This document shows positions 1 through 7,368 of a stretch of DNA of 64,000 nucleotides, piece by piece; position 1 is the stretch's first letter; the number at the start of each line of letters is the position of its first letter. The notes under the pieces are model-generated. The model was not told the origin of the DNA, did no database searches, and worked only from the letters and a program-made list of their open reading frames with translations. The stretch is from Heliomarina baculiformis (lineage in GTDB: Bacteria; Pseudomonadota; Alphaproteobacteria; Rhodobacterales; Rhodobacteraceae): contig NZ_JAIMIC010000012.1 in assembly GCF_019966545.1 (NCBI RefSeq), positions 38,125-102,124 of the forward strand, given 5' to 3'. The translations under genes were made by a program, and so were the position numbers.

Positions 1-611
1 CGGGCCGCATGGCGCAGGAGATCACCCCGGTGTCGATCCGCCAGCGCAAGGGCGATCCGATCATCGTCGATACCGATGAACACCCCCGCGCCACGACGTT
101 GGAAAAGCTGGGCAAACTGCCGACCCCGTTCCGCGAGAACGGCACCGTGACGGCGGGCAATGCCTCGGGCGTGAATGACGGCGCGGCGGCGGTGATCATC
201 GCCTCGGAAGCGGCTGTCGAAAAATACGGCCTGACCCCACGCGCCAGGGTTGCAGGCATGGCGACGGCAGGCGTGCCGCCCCGGATCATGGGCATGGGCC
301 CGGCCCCGGCGACGGAAAAGTTGATGGCGATGCACGGGTTGTCGATCGGCGATATCGACCTGATCGAACTGAACGAAGCCTTTGCGGCACAGGGGCTTGC
401 GGTGATGCGCCAGCTTGGTCTGGCCGATGATGCCGAACATGTGAACCCCAATGGCGGAGCCATCGCGCTGGGCCACCCGCTTGGCATGTCTGGCACCCGT
501 CTGGCGCTGACGGCCTCGCAGCAGATGATTAATGAAGGGCTCGACCGCGCGATCTGCGCCATGTGTATCGGCGTGGGGCAGGGTATCGCGGTGATGCTGG
601 AGAAAGTGTGA
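1..611 (+). CDS. Acetyl-CoA acetyltransferase / 3-oxoadipyl-CoA thiolase, C-terminal part
   Basis: This is the C-terminal half of a thiolase cut by the window edge; the frame stays open to base 3, so the ATG at 9 is probably internal. Thiolases cleave 3-oxoacyl-CoA with CoA. Visible motifs are NEAF, the histidine motif GGAIALGHPLGMSG and the C-terminal cysteine motif CAMCIGVGQG, so the catalytic His and the proton-shuttling Cys are intact. The nucleophilic N-terminal Cys lies outside the window. The stop overlaps the paaK start (TGATG), so the two are translationally coupled. That context favours a PaaJ-like thiolase of phenylacetate degradation, and it could also serve the 3-oxoadipyl-CoA made by the Box pathway. 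The exact substrate cannot be read from sequence. Confidence 0.85.
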   Translation, partial: GRMAQEITPVSIRQRKGDPIIVDTDEHPRATTLEKLGKLPTPFRENGTVTAGNASGVNDGAAAVIIASEAAVEKYGLTPRARVAGMATAGVPPRIMGMGPAPATEKLMAMHGLSIGDIDLIELNEAFAAQGLAVMRQLGLADDAEHVNPNGGAIALGHPLGMSGTRLALTASQQMINEGLDRAICAMCIGVGQGIAVMLEKV

Positions 612-1921
612 TGAAAGACCTGACGCCTCGTAAAGAAGACCTGAACCCCATCGAGATTGCCAGCCGCGACCAAATCGCCGCGCTGCAGCTTGAACGGATG
701 AAATGGTCGCTGGCACATGCCTATGAAAATGTGCCCTTTTACAAGGCGTCATTCGACAAGGCGGGCGTACATCCCGATGACCTTCAGAGCCTCGCCGATC
801 TGGCGAAGTTCCCTTTCACGGTCAAACAGGATCTGCGCGACAATTACCCGTTTGGCATGTTCGCCATCCCGCGCGAACAGGTCAAACGTATCCACGCCTC
901 GTCGGGAACAACAGGGCAGCCCACGGTTGTGGGCTACTCTGAAAACGATCTGAAGAACTGGGGCGAGGTCGTGGGCCGGTCTTTGCGCGCCTCCGGTCTC
1001 TGCCCCGGTGACATCCTGCATAACGCCTATGGCTATGGGCTTTTCACAGGCGGCCTCGGCATTCACCTCGGCGCGGATTCGCTGGGGCTGACCACAGTGC
1101 CGGTCTCGGGCGGGATGACCCAGCGACAGGTGCGGCTGATCGAGGATTTCAAACCCAAGGGGATCACCGTGACGCCGTCCTACGCGCTGTCGATCCTTGA
1201 CGAATACGCGGCGCAGGGGCTCGACCCGCGCGACAGTTCGCTCGAGGTCGGTATCTTCGGTGCCGAACCCTGGACCAACGCGATGCGGCTGGAAATCGAA
1301 GCCGCCTTCGACATGCACGCCGTCGATATCTACGGACTTTCTGAGGTGATGGGGCCGGGCGTGGCCAATGAATGCGTGGAAACAAAGGACGGGCTGCATA
1401 TCTGGGAGGATCATTTCTATCCCGAGATCATCAACCCGACGACCGGCGAAGTGGTGGCGGACGACGAGCAGGGCGAACTGGTCTTCACCTCGCTGACGAA
1501 GGAAGCTTTTCCGATCATCCGCTACCGCACCCGCGATCTGACTCGCCTGCTGCCGGGCACCGCGCGGTCGATGCGGCGGATGGAAAAGATCACCGGTCGC
1601 AGCGATGACATGATCATCCTCCGTGGCGTGAACGTGTTCCCGACCCAGATCGAGGAACAGCTGATGACCGTGAAAGGTCTGGCGCCGCATTTCCAGATCG
1701 AGCTGAGCAAGCCTGACCGGATGGACCAGCTGACCGTGCTTTGCGAAGCCGCGCAGGACTGCGCCGGGGAGGACGCGCGCAAGGCGGCGGCCGGGGATCT
1801 CGCGCACAAGATCAAGGCAACGGTCGGGATCAGCGTGAAAGTGCTGATCGCCGATCCCGGCGGGGTCGAGCGCAGCCAGGGCAAGGCCGTGCGGATCATC
1901 GATAACCGCCCCAAGAGCTGA
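611..1921 (+). CDS. paaK: Phenylacetate-CoA ligase
   Basis: This cytoplasmic adenylate-forming ligase of 436 residues converts phenylacetate, ATP and CoA to phenylacetyl-CoA. An upstream ATG in the same frame lies inside the thiolase gene; the ATG at 611 overlaps the thiolase stop and gives the usual family length. The AMP-binding loop reads SSGTTGQPTVVGYS, followed by GLSEVMGPGVANEC and the C-terminal hinge GRSDDMIILRGVNVFP, all typical of PaaK. Its stop overlaps the start of the downstream TetR gene, which makes a tight thiolase-paaK-tetR unit. Assignment to phenylacetate rather than another aryl acid rests on family resemblance and the thiolase neighbour. Confidence 0.93.
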   Translation: MKDLTPRKEDLNPIEIASRDQIAALQLERMKWSLAHAYENVPFYKASFDKAGVHPDDLQSLADLAKFPFTVKQDLRDNYPFGMFAIPREQVKRIHASSGTTGQPTVVGYSENDLKNWGEVVGRSLRASGLCPGDILHNAYGYGLFTGGLGIHLGADSLGLTTVPVSGGMTQRQVRLIEDFKPKGITVTPSYALSILDEYAAQGLDPRDSSLEVGIFGAEPWTNAMRLEIEAAFDMHAVDIYGLSEVMGPGVANECVETKDGLHIWEDHFYPEIINPTTGEVVADDEQGELVFTSLTKEAFPIIRYRTRDLTRLLPGTARSMRRMEKITGRSDDMIILRGVNVFPTQIEEQLMTVKGLAPHFQIELSKPDRMDQLTVLCEAAQDCAGEDARKAAAGDLAHKIKATVGISVKVLIADPGGVERSQGKAVRIIDNRPKS

Positions 1922-2496
1922 TGCCCCGGGGCGTTGCACGCGACCACGATGAAAAACGTGCGGCCCTGCGCAAGGGGGCGGCACGCTATTTCGCGCGACA
2001 GGGCTATGACCGCGCCTCGATGACCGGCGCCGCCCGTGAATGCGGGGTCTCCAAGGCCCTGATCTATCACTATTACGACCGCAAGGAGGCGCTGCTCTTC
2101 GACATTCTCGAGGCGCACCTGACCGAACTTGTCGAGATGGTGGAAGAGGCGAAAGACGATGCCTTGCCGGGACTGATCCGTGCGATCCTGATGGCCTATG
2201 CCGATGCGGACGCGGAGCACAAATTGCAGATCGGCGCGCTGGAAACCCTGCCACCCGAAATGCAGTCCCCCCTAATCGCGCTGCAGCGCCGTCTCGTGGT
2301 AATCTTTTCCGACGCGATTCGCGCAGAGCGCCCCGACCTGCAGGCGGACAGGCTCCGCGCGCTCACCATGTCGGTTTTCGGTATCCTGAACTGGTTCTAC
2401 ATGTGGCACAGACCTGACAGGGGCCTGACCAGGGAAGATTATGCCGAATTGATAGCCAAGTTCGTCGACGCGGGCCTGTCCGGCCTCTCTGATTGA
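1921..2496 (+). CDS. TetR family regulator, probably of the paa genes
   Basis: This is a 191-residue TetR-type repressor. The N-terminal helix-turn-helix lies at about residues 20-65 (ARYFARQGYDRASMTGAA, then CGVSKALIYHYYDRKEALL). The C-terminal ligand-binding domain resembles the PaaR-like TetR group. The ATG overlaps the paaK stop by one base, so it is cotranscribed with the ligase gene. By analogy with other paa clusters the inducer is likely phenylacetyl-CoA, which is an inference. A palindromic repeat follows the gene and may end transcription. Confidence 0.85.
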   Translation: MPRGVARDHDEKRAALRKGAARYFARQGYDRASMTGAARECGVSKALIYHYYDRKEALLFDILEAHLTELVEMVEEAKDDALPGLIRAILMAYADADAEHKLQIGALETLPPEMQSPLIALQRRLVVIFSDAIRAERPDLQADRLRALTMSVFGILNWFYMWHRPDRGLTREDYAELIAKFVDAGLSGLSD

Positions 2497-2555
2497 GGCA
2501 CCTTCGGTGCCGTTTCCTTCTACTCGTCATCCGCCTTCGGCTGCTTCCTCGGATG

Positions 2556-2640
2556 TGCCTCCGGCGGGGATATTTTTAGACCCAAAGAAGGGGTTTGTGC
2601 TTCTTTGGGTCTTAATAATCCCGGGGGTGATTTGCCCGAA
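2556..2640. repeat. Dispersed palindromic repeat, copy 1 (between convergent genes)
   Basis: A perfect 12-bp inverted repeat GACCCAAAGAAG / CTTCTTTGGGTC (2579-2590 and 2600-2611) with a 9-base spacer is preceded by TGCCTCCGGCGGGGATATTT and followed by AATCCCGGGGG. The same arrangement recurs at 51635-51710 and half of it at 16084-16141. It lies between the 3' ends of tetR and imuB, so a bidirectional terminator or REP-like role is likely. Confidence 0.85.
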
Positions 2641-2676
2641 GGGCAAGAGGGGGCTGGCCCCTTTCTGCCGTTGCCG

Positions 2677-4335
2677 CTAGGGAAAGCTTCCGTGGCAGAA
2701 CCAGTTTGGAAGCAGGATCGCGCCTCGACCAAAGTAAATCCAGAGAGGTTTTCCAAACTCGTGGAAAGCTTTCCAGTAATCGCGGATGCCAGTACGCCAG
2801 TCGGCCAGATCGAACCACCACTCGGGTAGTATTCGTTCGGGTCCTTGCAGGGCGACAAGCGACCATTGGCGACCGCGCCAGCGGAAAGACGCTTTTGGTG
2901 CTTCCGAGGCGGGATGGTGGACAGGTTCGGGCGGCCAGATCAGCAGCGGCCGGGGCGCGGCGGGCGGCGGCCAGTCGCTGGCGGGATCGGACCAGGCTGC
3001 GGCCAGGGTCAGCGCGGATTTATCGGGAAGGTGGCTGGTGCCGGGATGGCGGCGGGTGACGGTTTCCAGCCCGATTCGGGCGCCGATCTTGCTGACCAGA
3101 TCGTGCAGCAGGGCGGGATCGGTGCGTTTCTCGCCGGCGATCCTGTTGGCCTGAAGGTGACCGACAGGTTTTTTGCGGGTGAGGTCTTCGGTCGAAATGC
3201 CCACGAGCCGCAGCATGTCGATGCCGAATTCCGCGTCGAGATCTTCGATCTTCATTTCGAGCAGCGGGCGGATCCGGTCAGGAGAACAGGTCGCTCGGGC
3301 AAGCTGGATGAGGCGGATATCAGCCTGCCCGTCGGGACGGTGGGCTTCGAGGCGCAGGCTGCGCAACCCGCGTCCCTTGTCCTGGATCTTTTTGCAGAGG
3401 GAGGGCAGCATCCGGTCGAGCGCGGCCATCACATCCTCTTTCAGCCCGATCGGGTCGGGCATCGTCATTCTCACGGCAAAATGTTCTTCGGCCTCGGCGG
3501 GCGAGACCGGTTCGGGCACGCTGCCCAGGGCCTGGTCAAGGCGCAGCAGGAGAGATTTCCCAAAGCGGCGGGCGAGGGCGGCGCGGGGCTGACCGATGAT
3601 GTCGCGGACATGCCGCAGACCGAGCCGGTTGAGCTGTTCCGTGGTTCCGGGTTCCAGTCGGAGGGCGGTAACGGGGAGCGGGGCGAGCGCGGAGTGGTTT
3701 TGTCCGGGAGCGGCGATGCGGCCCGTGAGGGGCGTCGTGCTGCGGGGGGCCTGCGGCGCGCTGCCCCCCTTGCTCCAGTGTTTGCGCTTGCCCGCGCGGG
3801 ACCGGGTTGCCCGGGCTTCCTGATCAATCGCATCGCCATTGCGCAGGCTTCCCCCGGATTCGCCGGAAAACCGGGCCAGCGCCCAGGCGGCACCCAGCGT
3901 ATCGGCGATGCCGCATTGCACGGTCAGCCCCATGTCACGGCCTTCCTCTTCGATCCGGGCGATCACGCCTGTTTCGCCACCGAAGAGATGCGCGCAGCCG
4001 GTCAGATCGATCACCAGCGCATCGGGCGGGGCCTCTGCCACCCAGGGGCTGTATTTGCCGGACCACCGGCGCAGGGCATTGAGAAAACTGGTCTCGGCGG
4101 CGGGGTTGCGCATACGGGTATGCAGGCCCGCGCAGCTTGCCTGTGCATCGCGCAGCGACTGGCCCACGTGCAGGCCAAGCCTCAGGGCGGGGCCGTTTAA
4201 CGAGGTGATAACCTGCATGTTGGATTGTTCAGCCACGATGGCAAGCGGTGCATCTTGCATATGATGCTCGAACCGGAGGACGCGTTCGGCGCCAAGGCGC
4301 GGAAACCAAAGGGAAAGGATACGACGGTTGGGCAT
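2677..4335 (-). CDS. imuB: ImuB-like Y-family polymerase accessory protein
   Basis: This is a Y-family DNA polymerase fold protein of about 552 residues. In ImuB the catalytic acidic residues are lost and the protein acts as an adaptor of the SOS mutasome with ImuA and DnaE2. The N-terminus ILSLWFPRLGAERVLR stands where DinB has its metal-binding Asp, as in ImuB. I chose the ATG at 4335; an in-frame ATG at 4359 would add 8 residues. An SOS box sits just upstream at 4362-4376. A basic, low-complexity stretch of about 50 residues (encoded near 3690-3840) interrupts the fold. No imuA or dnaE2 is visible beside it, which is unusual. Confidence 0.85.
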   Translation of the reverse strand: MPNRRILSLWFPRLGAERVLRFEHHMQDAPLAIVAEQSNMQVITSLNGPALRLGLHVGQSLRDAQASCAGLHTRMRNPAAETSFLNALRRWSGKYSPWVAEAPPDALVIDLTGCAHLFGGETGVIARIEEEGRDMGLTVQCGIADTLGAAWALARFSGESGGSLRNGDAIDQEARATRSRAGKRKHWSKGGSAPQAPRSTTPLTGRIAAPGQNHSALAPLPVTALRLEPGTTEQLNRLGLRHVRDIIGQPRAALARRFGKSLLLRLDQALGSVPEPVSPAEAEEHFAVRMTMPDPIGLKEDVMAALDRMLPSLCKKIQDKGRGLRSLRLEAHRPDGQADIRLIQLARATCSPDRIRPLLEMKIEDLDAEFGIDMLRLVGISTEDLTRKKPVGHLQANRIAGEKRTDPALLHDLVSKIGARIGLETVTRRHPGTSHLPDKSALTLAAAWSDPASDWPPPAAPRPLLIWPPEPVHHPASEAPKASFRWRGRQWSLVALQGPERILPEWWFDLADWRTGIRDYWKAFHEFGKPLWIYFGRGAILLPNWFCHGSFP

Positions 4336-4867
4336 GATCAGGCGATTCTGGCGACTCATTTGTTCATGTTTTGTTCTATATGACTCGAATCCTTTTCGGA
4401 GTCGAGATGCCCGGAGTGCTCGGCTTTCACAGCGTGGAGTTGTTCTGACCGTTCTAGCGGCGCTGGGGCTGGCGACGATGGCGGTGTCGCAGGATACGGC
4501 ATGGGATGGACACGTGCTACGTCGCGTGGCAGCTATGAATGATGCCCGCGTTGTGATGGGGCGGTTGCATGACATGGCGGGGGCGAATGCGATATTCCAC
4601 CGGGATCGTGCGCGGCTGGATCGCAAAGCGTTGATAAAGTTCTCGAAATCCCTGCCGCGCCTGTTTCGCAAAGAGCGGATGGACCTGCACAGCCGGGCAA
4701 AGCCAGGGGTCTGGGAAAACCGGGCGATGTTCCGGGTGCGGGCGCGCATCGCCCTTGCCGCGGCGCGCGGGATCAATCCGCGCTCTGCGGAAACGCTGCG
4801 CGCGACACTGCCCGACATGTTGCAGGCCTGTCTCGACTGTCACAAGCAGTTCCGCGCGCCGCCGTGA
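4328..4867 (+). CDS. Cytochrome c'-like haem protein (start uncertain)
   Basis: The C-terminus carries a CxxCH haem site in the context ACLDCHKQFRAPP, which is how class II cytochromes c' end (CxxCHxxFR). A hydrophobic stretch LTVLAALGLATMAVSQ, encoded from about 4445, looks like a signal peptide. The middle is helical with Met and His/Arg-rich segments. The ORF opens at 4328, but that would run over the imuB promoter and SOS box, and 38 residues would precede the signal peptide, so the true start is probably downstream. The only in-frame ATG there, at 4478, would cut off the signal peptide. A periplasmic c-type cytochrome of about 140 residues is the best reading. Confidence 0.6.
   Translation: MGMIRRFWRLICSCFVLYDSNPFRSRDARSARLSQRGVVLTVLAALGLATMAVSQDTAWDGHVLRRVAAMNDARVVMGRLHDMAGANAIFHRDRARLDRKALIKFSKSLPRLFRKERMDLHSRAKPGVWENRAMFRVRARIALAAARGINPRSAETLRATLPDMLQACLDCHKQFRAPP
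4362..4376 (-). promoter_or_regulatory. LexA (SOS) box of imuB
   Basis: The plus strand reads GTTC-ATGTTTT-GTTC, i.e. GAAC-N7-GAAC reading into imuB. This is an exact match to the alphaproteobacterial LexA direct-repeat site. It lies 27 bases upstream of the preferred imuB start, so LexA binding would block imuB transcription until DNA damage. Confidence 0.8.
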
Positions 4868-4886
4868 CTGGCGGGGACAGGAAAGA

Positions 4887-5177
4887 TCAGCCGCACCAGA
4901 CGCGGGTGATCGTGTAATCCTCGGTGACATTCACGTTCACGCGCTGGGGCTTGTATTCCTGCGTGTAAAGGGAGTTGGGCGGGATGATCCGGACATCGGC
5001 AGGTAGGACCGGACGGGATTGGGCAAAGGGCTGACCGACAACCGCCTTCTGCTCTTCGCTGAGGCAGGCGGAGGCCACCGCCGACTGCTCTGGTGTGGTG
5101 GGCGAGGTGGCGGTCGTGGTCGCGTTGTTGGGCCCGCAGGCAGCCAAGAGCAACACGAGAGGCAGCATCCATTTCAT
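4887..5177 (-). CDS. Peptidase inhibitor I78-like lipoprotein
   Basis: This 96-residue precursor has a lipoprotein signal (KWMLPLVLLLAAC; lipobox LAAC) followed by a Thr/Ser-rich linker. The C-terminal pattern (RIIPPNSLYTQEYKPQRVNV, then ITRVWCG) matches the small I78 inhibitor family, which ends in xxVxCG. The ATG at 5177 is preceded by AAGGAG at good spacing; longer in-frame starts exist but lack this. It is monocistronic, and cell-envelope location is expected. The inhibitor activity is inferred only from family resemblance. Confidence 0.75.
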   Translation of the reverse strand: MKWMLPLVLLLAACGPNNATTTATSPTTPEQSAVASACLSEEQKAVVGQPFAQSRPVLPADVRIIPPNSLYTQEYKPQRVNVNVTEDYTITRVWCG

Positions 5178-5322
5178 GCGCCGGTCTCCTTCCAGATTTC
5201 GTTCCGATCCTGCCCGCATCATTGCACAAATGTGGGGTCGGACAACCCGGAGAATGCGTCTTGGCCCGGAAATCTACCGATACGGCAACGGGTTGGCCGG
5301 GCAGTGCAGGACCGAGTGCGGT

Positions 5323-7368
5323 TCAGCGCCGGCCCTCGCGCAGCCAGCCGCCGACGATCAGGACAGAGGCGATCAGCAGCACCAGCCAGGGTGGCAGCAG
5401 GGCCATCTGGGTGACATCGCGGGTTTCATAGGCGTCGCGCGGCGTAAGCCCGATCCAGCCCCGGCCCGAGGCGGGACGGCCGGGCCGGATGTCGCGCAGT
5501 GAGGGAATCTGGTCTTCGATGCGGAAGACACCGCCGCGCATCGGTTCGATCACGGGCGCAAGCACTGTATCGGTGGCGATGGTCTGCTCGAATTCGCGCG
5601 GAGCTGCGGGGCCAAGGCCAATCACCGCCTCACGTTCGCCCTCGGCCAGCCGGTAGAGACCGATATCCGCGCCCTCGTAGGTGCTCTCGAAGCGGCCCGG
5701 GCTGACCTCTTCCAGCGTGATGGTTTTGGTCGTGCCATCGGGTCTGGTGATGGTGACCTCGCCGATTTCCTCTTCGAGCGTGCGTCGGATGATCTTCATG
5801 GTCTGACCCGATGTGACCTCGGCCCAGAGCGCCTCTTCCTCGAGCTCGGGTTCCTTCATCATCCAGTGGGCGAGGCGGCGCAGCAGTTCAAGCTGCGGGC
5901 CGCCGCCCTCGTAGCCGCGATTCCAGAGCCACGCGTGGTCGGATGCAAGCAGGGCGACACGACCTTCGCCAACGCGGTCGAGGATCAGCAGCGGCCGGTT
6001 GTCGATGCCGGACATGACGATATTGCCTGAACGCGGTTCGAGTTCGATCTGGCGCAGCCAGGGTCCCCAGGTATCGGCGCCCTGGAAATCGCTGGTGACC
6101 GGGTGGCGCTGGCCGAGATCCGTGATCTCGGGGCGGTAGCGCTGTTCGATCACCCGGGCGGTCGGTTCGGCGGGCAGCACCCGTTCAAGGGGGGAGCGGA
6201 AGATACTGTCGGCGCTGGCGAAATCAGGACCGGCCGCGACAAGGACGGCACCGCCCTTGTTCACATATTCCGCCACGTTGTCGAGGTAGAGCGCAGGCAG
6301 GATGCCCCGCCGCTTGTAGCGGTCAAAGATGATCAGGTCGAAATCGTCGATCTTTTCCAGAAACAGCTCGCGGGTGGGAAAGGCGATGAGGGAAAGCTCG
6401 CCCACCGGCACACCATCCTGTTTCTCGGGTGGGCGCAGGATGGTAAAATGGACGAGATCGACGGAACTGTCCGATTTCAGCAGGTTGCGCCATGTGCGGC
6501 CACCGGGGTGCGGTTCGCCTGAAACCAGCAGCACGCGCAGGCGGTCACGGACTCCGTTCATCTGGATCAGGGCCGTGTTGTTGCGGTCGGTCAACTCGCC
6601 CTCCGCTTCGGGGACGGTGAACTGGATGACGTTGCGCCCGCCATGGGGTAGGGTGAGCGGCAGGTCGATGTCCTGACCGATGGGCACGTCAAAGCTCTGC
6701 GGGTCACCGCCGTCGACCGAGATTTCAAGCGGTGCTGTGGCACCTGTTGCCGGGGCCGTGCCGCTGTCTTCCACCCGTAGGGTCAGCGTGACGGGTTCGC
6801 CGATGATGGCAAACGCCGGGGCGTTGCGCACGATCAGGCGGCGATCCCAGTCCGTTTCACGCCCGGTAAGCAGCAGGTGCATGGGTGCCGGGAGGTCAGG
6901 CGTCATGTCGAGATCATGGGCCCGCCCGTCGCTGAGCGCGACGATCCCGGCGATGCGGGCGCGAGGTTCCTCGGCCAGTGCTTCGGTCAGGGCGGTCATC
7001 ATGCGGGTGCCGGTATCGCCTTCGCCATCGGGGATCTGCACGCGGCGGATTTCGGTATTGTCGCGGGCGGCAAGTTCGCCGGTCAGCTCTTCGACGGCGC
7101 TGGCCAGTTGTTCGGGCCTGTCGGACAGGCGCTGGCTGGCGCTTTCATCTTCGAGCAGGATCACGATGTCGGAAAGCGGCGCGCGATCTTCTTCCTGATA
7201 GACCGGCCCCGCGAGTGCGCCGAGGATCACCAGCGCAGCAAGGCCGCGCAGCGCCCAGCCAGACAACCCGCGCCAGAGCGCGAGCACGACGCCGGCAAAG
7301 GCCAGCACGGCGAGCCCGGCCAGCAAGGGCCAAGGGATCAGCGGGTCAAAGAGAACGGTTCCGGTCAT
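5323..7368 (-). CDS. Membrane protein with glutamine-amidotransferase-like domain
   Basis: This 681-residue protein begins with two transmembrane helices (about residues 10-55). A von Willebrand-like Rossmann segment follows (SDIVILLEDESASQRL), then a Big/CARDB-like beta region. A class I glutamine-amidotransferase-like fold comes next (LLVSGEPHPGGRTWRNLLKS, FDLIIFDRYKRRG, GGAVLVAAGPDFA). A further transmembrane helix at the C-terminus (MALLPPWLVLLIASVLIVGG) ends in arginines. The start overlaps the stop of the BatA/DUF4159 gene by 4 bp. It is the last gene of the MoxR-type operon, which is common in Rhodobacterales and whose function is unproved; envelope quality control is often suggested. 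Confidence 0.8.
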   Translation of the reverse strand: MTGTVLFDPLIPWPLLAGLAVLAFAGVVLALWRGLSGWALRGLAALVILGALAGPVYQEEDRAPLSDIVILLEDESASQRLSDRPEQLASAVEELTGELAARDNTEIRRVQIPDGEGDTGTRMMTALTEALAEEPRARIAGIVALSDGRAHDLDMTPDLPAPMHLLLTGRETDWDRRLIVRNAPAFAIIGEPVTLTLRVEDSGTAPATGATAPLEISVDGGDPQSFDVPIGQDIDLPLTLPHGGRNVIQFTVPEAEGELTDRNNTALIQMNGVRDRLRVLLVSGEPHPGGRTWRNLLKSDSSVDLVHFTILRPPEKQDGVPVGELSLIAFPTRELFLEKIDDFDLIIFDRYKRRGILPALYLDNVAEYVNKGGAVLVAAGPDFASADSIFRSPLERVLPAEPTARVIEQRYRPEITDLGQRHPVTSDFQGADTWGPWLRQIELEPRSGNIVMSGIDNRPLLILDRVGEGRVALLASDHAWLWNRGYEGGGPQLELLRRLAHWMMKEPELEEEALWAEVTSGQTMKIIRRTLEEEIGEVTITRPDGTTKTITLEEVSPGRFESTYEGADIGLYRLAEGEREAVIGLGPAAPREFEQTIATDTVLAPVIEPMRGGVFRIEDQIPSLRDIRPGRPASGRGWIGLTPRDAYETRDVTQMALLPPWLVLLIASVLIVGGWLREGRR

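Noticed and set aside
749..2254. Long minus-strand frame opposite paaK and tetR
   Set aside because: It is antisense to a gene with clear ligase motifs; Arg/His/Pro-rich shadow translation.
2845..4200. 451-residue plus-strand frame opposite imuB
   Set aside because: ImuB motifs on the minus strand and the SOS box explain this region; the plus-strand translation is low-complexity.
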